Of a stretch of DNA of 64,000 nt, positions 60,729 through 64,000 are shown in pieces; position 1 is the first letter of the stretch, and every line of letters starts with the position of its first letter. The stretch is from NCBI RefSeq assembly GCF_019703875.1, contig NZ_AP024110.1, positions 1,240,001 to 1,304,000 of the forward strand, written 5' to 3'. The translations under genes were made by a program, and so were the position numbers. Under the pieces are notes generated by a model, which worked only from the letters and a program-made list of their open reading frames with translations, did not search any database and was not told the DNA's origin. Origin of the DNA: Methyloradius palustris (GTDB lineage Bacteria; Pseudomonadota; Gammaproteobacteria; Burkholderiales; Methylophilaceae).

Positions 60729-60753
60729 CGCGCATAGTATGTTGCTATGCGCG
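60729..60753 (+). other. Hairpin at the 5' end of the lon transcript
   Basis: A perfect 9-bp inverted repeat CGCGCATAG (60729-60737)/CTATGCGCG (60745-60753) with a seven-base loop. It would lie at the extreme 5' end of the heat-shock transcript, so it could stabilise the mRNA or act as an operator. Confidence 0.65.
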
Positions 60754-60774
60754 GCTAACACTGAAAGTTTTTCC

Positions 60775-63210
60775 ATGACCGAGCCAACGCTACCCGTTTT
60801 CTCTTCAGAATCTGGATTGATGCCACTGTTGCCATTGCGTGATGTGGTCGTTTATCCTCATCTTGTTATCCCTCTATTTGTTGGTCGCGCCAAGTCTGTT
60901 AAGGCTCTAGAGCTTGCCTCTGAAAATGGCAAACAGATCCTGCTGGTTGCCCAGAAATTCCCTAATAAAGATGAACCTGACGCCTCTGATTTGTATGAGG
61001 TAGGCACCATTGCGACTGTTTTGCAGATGCTGAAACTGCCTGATGGAACAGTCAAAGTCTTGGTAGAAGGCGTTGATCGCGCAAAAGTTATTGAATTCGT
61101 TGAAACTCAGGATTGCTTTGCCGCACGTGCAGAGCGTATTGAAAATGCCACTGATGAAGACAGTGAAACGCAGGCTTTAATGCGCACTGTATTTACCCAG
61201 TTTGACCAGTACGTCAAACTGAATAAAAAAATTCCTCCTGAAATCCTGACTTCGCTTGCTACGATTGATGATGCAGGCAGGCTTGCGGATACTATTACCG
61301 CGCACCTTACCCTTAAGCTTGAAGAAAAACAGAGCATTCTTGAGATGTTCAGCGTATCTGAACGCTTGGAACATTTGTTGAGCTTGCTCGAAGCTGAGAT
61401 CGATATATTGCAGGTTGAGAAACGTATCCGTGGCCGTGTTAAACGCCAGATGGAGAAAAGCCAGCGCGAGTATTACCTGAATGAACAAGTGAAAGCTATT
61501 CAGAAGGAACTTGGCGAACAAGATGAAAGTGCCGAGATTGATGATCTAGAGCGTCGCATCAAGCTCGCACACTTACCTAAAGATGCTACGGCTAAAGTTA
61601 ACTCAGAGCTTAAAAAGCTCAAAATGATGTCGCCAATGTCTGCTGAAGCCAGTGTAGTCAGAAATTACATCGAAACTTTGATCAACCTGCCTTGGAAGAA
61701 AAAAACCAAGATCAGCAAAGATTTGTTGGCTGCTGAAGCTATTCTGGACGAGGATCACTACGGGCTGGATAAGGTCAAAGAGCGCATTATTGAGTATCTT
61801 GCTGTGCAACAGCGTGTTGATAAGCTCAAGGCGCCAATCCTTTGCTTGGTTGGCCCCCCTGGCGTTGGTAAAACATCGTTAGGCCAAAGTATTGCCAAGG
61901 CCGTGAATCGTAAATTTGTGCGAGTCGCCCTGGGTGGCGTTCGTGATGAATCCGAGATTCGTGGTCACCGCCGTACTTACATTGGATCAATGCCAGGAAA
62001 AGTGCTGCAAAGCATGGCTAAAGTTGCGGTGAAAAACCCATTATTCTTACTCGATGAAGTCGATAAGATGGGGCAGGATTTTCGCGGCGATCCATCTTCA
62101 GCATTGCTTGAGGTGTTAGATCCAGAGCAAAACCATACTTTTGTTGATCACTATGTGGAAGTAGAATATGACTTATCAGACGTCATGTTCGTCGCCACCT
62201 CTAACTCGTTGAATATCCCTGCGCCGTTATTGGATCGCATGGAAATTATTCGCTTGGCAGGGTATACAGAAGCCGAAAAAGTGAATATCGCCATGCGCTA
62301 TTTGTTGCCAAAACAGCTCAAAACGAATGGCCTGAAAGAAAATGAAATTAGCGTTTCAGAGTCTGCCATTCGTGATGTAGTACGTTTCTATACCCGCGAA
62401 GCTGGCGTACGTAGTCTGGATAGAGAAATCTCAAAGATCTGCCGTAAGGTGGTTAAAGAGTTACTAACCGCCAAAGCTAAATCTAATAAAGCTGCACGTA
62501 AAATCGCAGTGACCCCAAAAAATCTCGATAAATATTTAGGGGTTCAGCGTTTTGATTATGGTGTTGCTGCTAAAGAAAATCAGGTAGGGCAGGTCACTGG
62601 CTTAGCTTGGACTGAAGTCGGCGGCGAGTTATTAACGATTGAGGCTGTTTTATTGCCAGGTAAAGGTAAGGCAATCACTACTGGTAAGCTTGGTGAAGTG
62701 ATGCAGGAATCTATACAGGCTGCCATGAGCGTTGTGCGTAGTCGTGCGAAGCTGCTCGGTATCCCTGTCGATTTTTATGAAAAGAATGATATTCACGTCC
62801 ACCTACCAGAGGGTGCAACACCAAAAGATGGCCCAAGTGCGGGTATTGGTCTTTGTACTGCTTTAGTTTCTATTTTGACCAACATCCCCGTGCGAGCAGA
62901 TGTGGCGATGACTGGTGAAATCACTTTACGCGGTGAAGTCTTGCCAATTGGCGGATTGAAAGAAAAGCTTCTGGCGGCTCATCGCGGTGGTATTAAAACG
63001 GTATTGATTCCAGAGCAGAATCTAAAAGATTTGACAGAGATTCCTGACAATATTAAAGATCAACTTGAGATTCATGCGGTGCGCTGGATAGACGAGGTCT
63101 TGGAGTTTGCGTTGGAGAGAATGCCACACGCAGATGAGGCCTTGATCGTCCCAGTGCCAGAAGCTACTGATGGAAAAACTGCCGAATCTACAGTCATCAC
63201 TAAACACTAA
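60775..63210 (+). CDS. lon: ATP-dependent protease Lon
   Basis: AAA+ serine protease for misfolded and regulatory proteins, 811 aa. The N-terminal substrate domain starts LMPLLPLRDVVVYPH. Walker A is GPPGVGKT (about residues 360-367). The catalytic serine is S688 in KDGPSAGIG, with the dyad lysine about 43 residues further on. The ATG at 60775 gives the family start MTEPTLP. A GTG at 60703 is inside the promoter and is rejected. The C-terminal extension after the protease domain is about 25 residues. Confidence 0.97.
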   Translation: MTEPTLPVFSSESGLMPLLPLRDVVVYPHLVIPLFVGRAKSVKALELASENGKQILLVAQKFPNKDEPDASDLYEVGTIATVLQMLKLPDGTVKVLVEGVDRAKVIEFVETQDCFAARAERIENATDEDSETQALMRTVFTQFDQYVKLNKKIPPEILTSLATIDDAGRLADTITAHLTLKLEEKQSILEMFSVSERLEHLLSLLEAEIDILQVEKRIRGRVKRQMEKSQREYYLNEQVKAIQKELGEQDESAEIDDLERRIKLAHLPKDATAKVNSELKKLKMMSPMSAEASVVRNYIETLINLPWKKKTKISKDLLAAEAILDEDHYGLDKVKERIIEYLAVQQRVDKLKAPILCLVGPPGVGKTSLGQSIAKAVNRKFVRVALGGVRDESEIRGHRRTYIGSMPGKVLQSMAKVAVKNPLFLLDEVDKMGQDFRGDPSSALLEVLDPEQNHTFVDHYVEVEYDLSDVMFVATSNSLNIPAPLLDRMEIIRLAGYTEAEKVNIAMRYLLPKQLKTNGLKENEISVSESAIRDVVRFYTREAGVRSLDREISKICRKVVKELLTAKAKSNKAARKIAVTPKNLDKYLGVQRFDYGVAAKENQVGQVTGLAWTEVGGELLTIEAVLLPGKGKAITTGKLGEVMQESIQAAMSVVRSRAKLLGIPVDFYEKNDIHVHLPEGATPKDGPSAGIGLCTALVSILTNIPVRADVAMTGEITLRGEVLPIGGLKEKLLAAHRGGIKTVLIPEQNLKDLTEIPDNIKDQLEIHAVRWIDEVLEFALERMPHADEALIVPVPEATDGKTAESTVITKH

Positions 63211-63317
63211 AGCAGAAATCAGCGGGAAAAGCCTTGACAGAGGCTTTCTCTGCTTGATATAAAGATTATCACAGGAGAGTCCTGTCACTTCAAATAATGT
63301 CCAAAGGGGATATACAG

Positions 63318-63593
63318 ATGGCAAATAAAGCTGAATTGATTGATCAAATAGCAAAAGCTGCTGGCATTTCAAAAGCTGCGGCAGGTCGTTCTTTAGATGC
63401 AACAACTGCTGCAATTACCAAATCATTAAAAAAGGGTGACTTAGTTACCTTGATTGGTTTTGGTACATTCTATGTTGGTAAGCGTGCTGCGCGTAATGGC
63501 CGTAACCCACGTACTGGCGCAACTATCAAGATCAAGGCTGCAAATTCTCCTAAATTCAGGGCTGGCAAAGCGCTTAAAGATGCTGTAAACTAG
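63318..63593 (+). CDS. hupB: DNA-binding protein HU
   Basis: Histone-like nucleoid protein, here 91 residues, binding DNA as a dimer. The N-terminus MANKAELIDQIAKAAGIS and the beta-arm region RNGRNPRTGATIKI with the intercalating proline are typical. AAGGGGA lies eight bases before the ATG at 63318; an upstream start at 63297 is not needed. It follows lon, as in many Proteobacteria. Confidence 0.96.
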   Translation: MANKAELIDQIAKAAGISKAAAGRSLDATTAAITKSLKKGDLVTLIGFGTFYVGKRAARNGRNPRTGATIKIKAANSPKFRAGKALKDAVN

Positions 63594-63646
63594 CGTTCTT
63601 TCTTGATTGAGCAACTTGTTGTGAAATCAAGGCTGATGAAGCAAAT

Positions 63647-63722
63647 GGGTGCTTAGCTCAGTTGGTAGAGCGTCGCCCTTACAAGGCGAATGTCGGCGGT
63701 TCGACCCCGTCAGCACCCACCA
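63647..63722 (+). tRNA. tRNA-Val (UAC)
   Basis: 76 bases with encoded CCA. The acceptor arms GGGTGCT and AGCACCC pair. The anticodon stem TCGCC/GGCGA encloses loop CTTACAA with anticodon TAC. The D-arm is AGCTCAGTTGGTAGAGC and the T-arm has GGTTCGACCCC. Confidence 0.97.
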
Positions 63723-63797
63723 GTCATCAGTATGTAGTTACAGTATTTGAAGCATTCAAGTATTAGCTGCCAGCGTAGTTGTTATGCGCAAGTTTTA

Positions 63798-63874
63798 GGA
63801 GTGGTAGTTCAGTTGGTTAGAATACCGGCCTGTCACGCCGGGGGTCGCGGGTTCGAGTCCCGTCCACTCCGCCA
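63798..63874 (+). tRNA. tRNA-Asp (GUC)
   Basis: 77 bases with encoded CCA. The acceptor arms GGAGTGG and CCACTCC pair. The anticodon stem CGGCC/CGCCG-type region encloses CTGTCAC with anticodon GTC. The T-arm is CGGGTTCGAGTCCCG. Confidence 0.97.
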
Positions 63875-63883
63875 ATGATGTTT

Positions 63884-64000
63884 TCCAAAGGTGTTCAAAA
63901 CCTTCCAGAAGCGTCCAAAAATTAACCCAGGAATCCCAATTTATCGGGGTCTCCTGGGTTTTTTATTTCCAATTCCGTCCAAATCATTCCATATATTTCC
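63884..64000 (+). repeat. Two 10-bp-phased TCCA arrays flanking a hairpin
   Basis: TCCA or TTCA recurs at 63884, 63894, 63904 and 63914, exactly ten bases apart. After the terminator, TCCA recurs at 63968, 63978 and 63988, and TCC begins again at 63998 as the window ends. The first array begins ten bases after tRNA-Asp. Such phased short repeats next to a tRNA can be arm-type recombinase sites, but no integrase is visible within the window. Confidence 0.5.
63924..63966 (+). terminator. Terminator after tRNA-Asp
   Basis: AACCCAGGA (63924-63932) pairs perfectly with TCCTGGGTT (63952-63960), with an inner CCC/GGG pairing and a following T-run. It is the likely end of the hupB-tRNA-Val-tRNA-Asp transcript or of the tRNA transcript. 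Confidence 0.85.

Noticed and set aside
60703..60774. Upstream GTG start for lon
   Set aside because: It lies inside the sigma-32 promoter and upstream of the expected transcript start; the ATG at 60775 gives the family N-terminus.
63875..64000. Firm call of an attachment site for a genomic island
   Set aside because: No copy of the tRNA-Asp 3' end and no integrase is visible before the window ends, so only the phased repeats are reported.
1..64000. CRISPR arrays, insertion sequences or prophage genes
   Set aside because: No regularly spaced long repeats, transposase, integrase or phage structural genes were seen on either strand.

Overview
The window is a 64 kb stretch of chromosome from an obligate-type methylotrophic betaproteobacterium, most likely Methylophilaceae (Methylotenera, Methylophilus or Methylovorus-like). 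The evidence is the co-occurrence of the ribulose monophosphate (RuMP) enzymes hps and phi with transaldolase, a full set of tetrahydromethanopterin (H4MPT)/methylofuran formaldehyde-oxidation genes, and a pqqABCDE operon for the cofactor of methanol dehydrogenase. The chaperone/protease genes and amino-acid genes also look betaproteobacterial. No insertion sequence, prophage gene or CRISPR array is visible.

Layout. 1-3.3 kb: the end of purF, then metZ behind a convincing SAM-II riboswitch with an attenuator, then two small stress-type genes. 3.3-11.5 kb: peroxiredoxin, gyrA, serC, pheA, a diguanylate cyclase and hisC. 11.5-15.2 kb: a FadL-type outer-membrane protein translationally coupled to a PAS-GGDEF-EAL protein. 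15.4-18.9 kb: pqqA, a doubly structured intergenic region, then pqqBCDE. 19-29.9 kb: an MFS exporter, fdxA, the assimilatory sulfate genes (cysI, DUF934, cysH, cysD, cysN) with a TauE-type exporter and cysB, two secreted proteins and yigZ. 30-35.2 kb: fhcBADC plus a small unknown gene. 35.5-41.6 kb: beta-RFAP synthase, mtdB, an ATP-grasp gene, mch, a RimK-like ATP-grasp gene and a CitG-like gene. 41.9-45.2 kb: tal, hps, phi and fae, each with its own hairpin terminator. 45.3-50.6 kb: a second cofactor-biosynthesis cluster (HisA-like protein, ATP-grasp, MfnF-like protein, PabB, amino-acid kinase, pterin dehydratase). 50.6-56.6 kb: a tripartite RND efflux system. 56.9-64 kb: tRNA-Leu, tig-clpP-clpX-lon, hupB, tRNA-Val and tRNA-Asp.

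How it works together. Formaldehyde made by PQQ-dependent methanol oxidation can be assimilated by Hps/Phi/Tal. It can also be condensed with H4MPT by Fae and oxidised by MtdB, Mch and the FhcABCD formyltransferase/hydrolase. Genes making the cofactors sit beside the enzymes. PabB would supply the p-aminobenzoate that beta-RFAP synthase uses for H4MPT. The ATP-grasp, kinase and MfnF-like proteins fit methylofuran assembly.

The most useful signals outside plain genes are the SAM-II riboswitch before metZ, an ATP-grasp gene whose conserved N-terminus lies upstream of any ATG/GTG/TTG, a possible H-type pseudoknot before tal, a near-consensus sigma-32 promoter before lon, and two 10-bp-phased TCCA arrays downstream of tRNA-Asp that could mark the edge of an integrated element. 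No wholly new system was identified.
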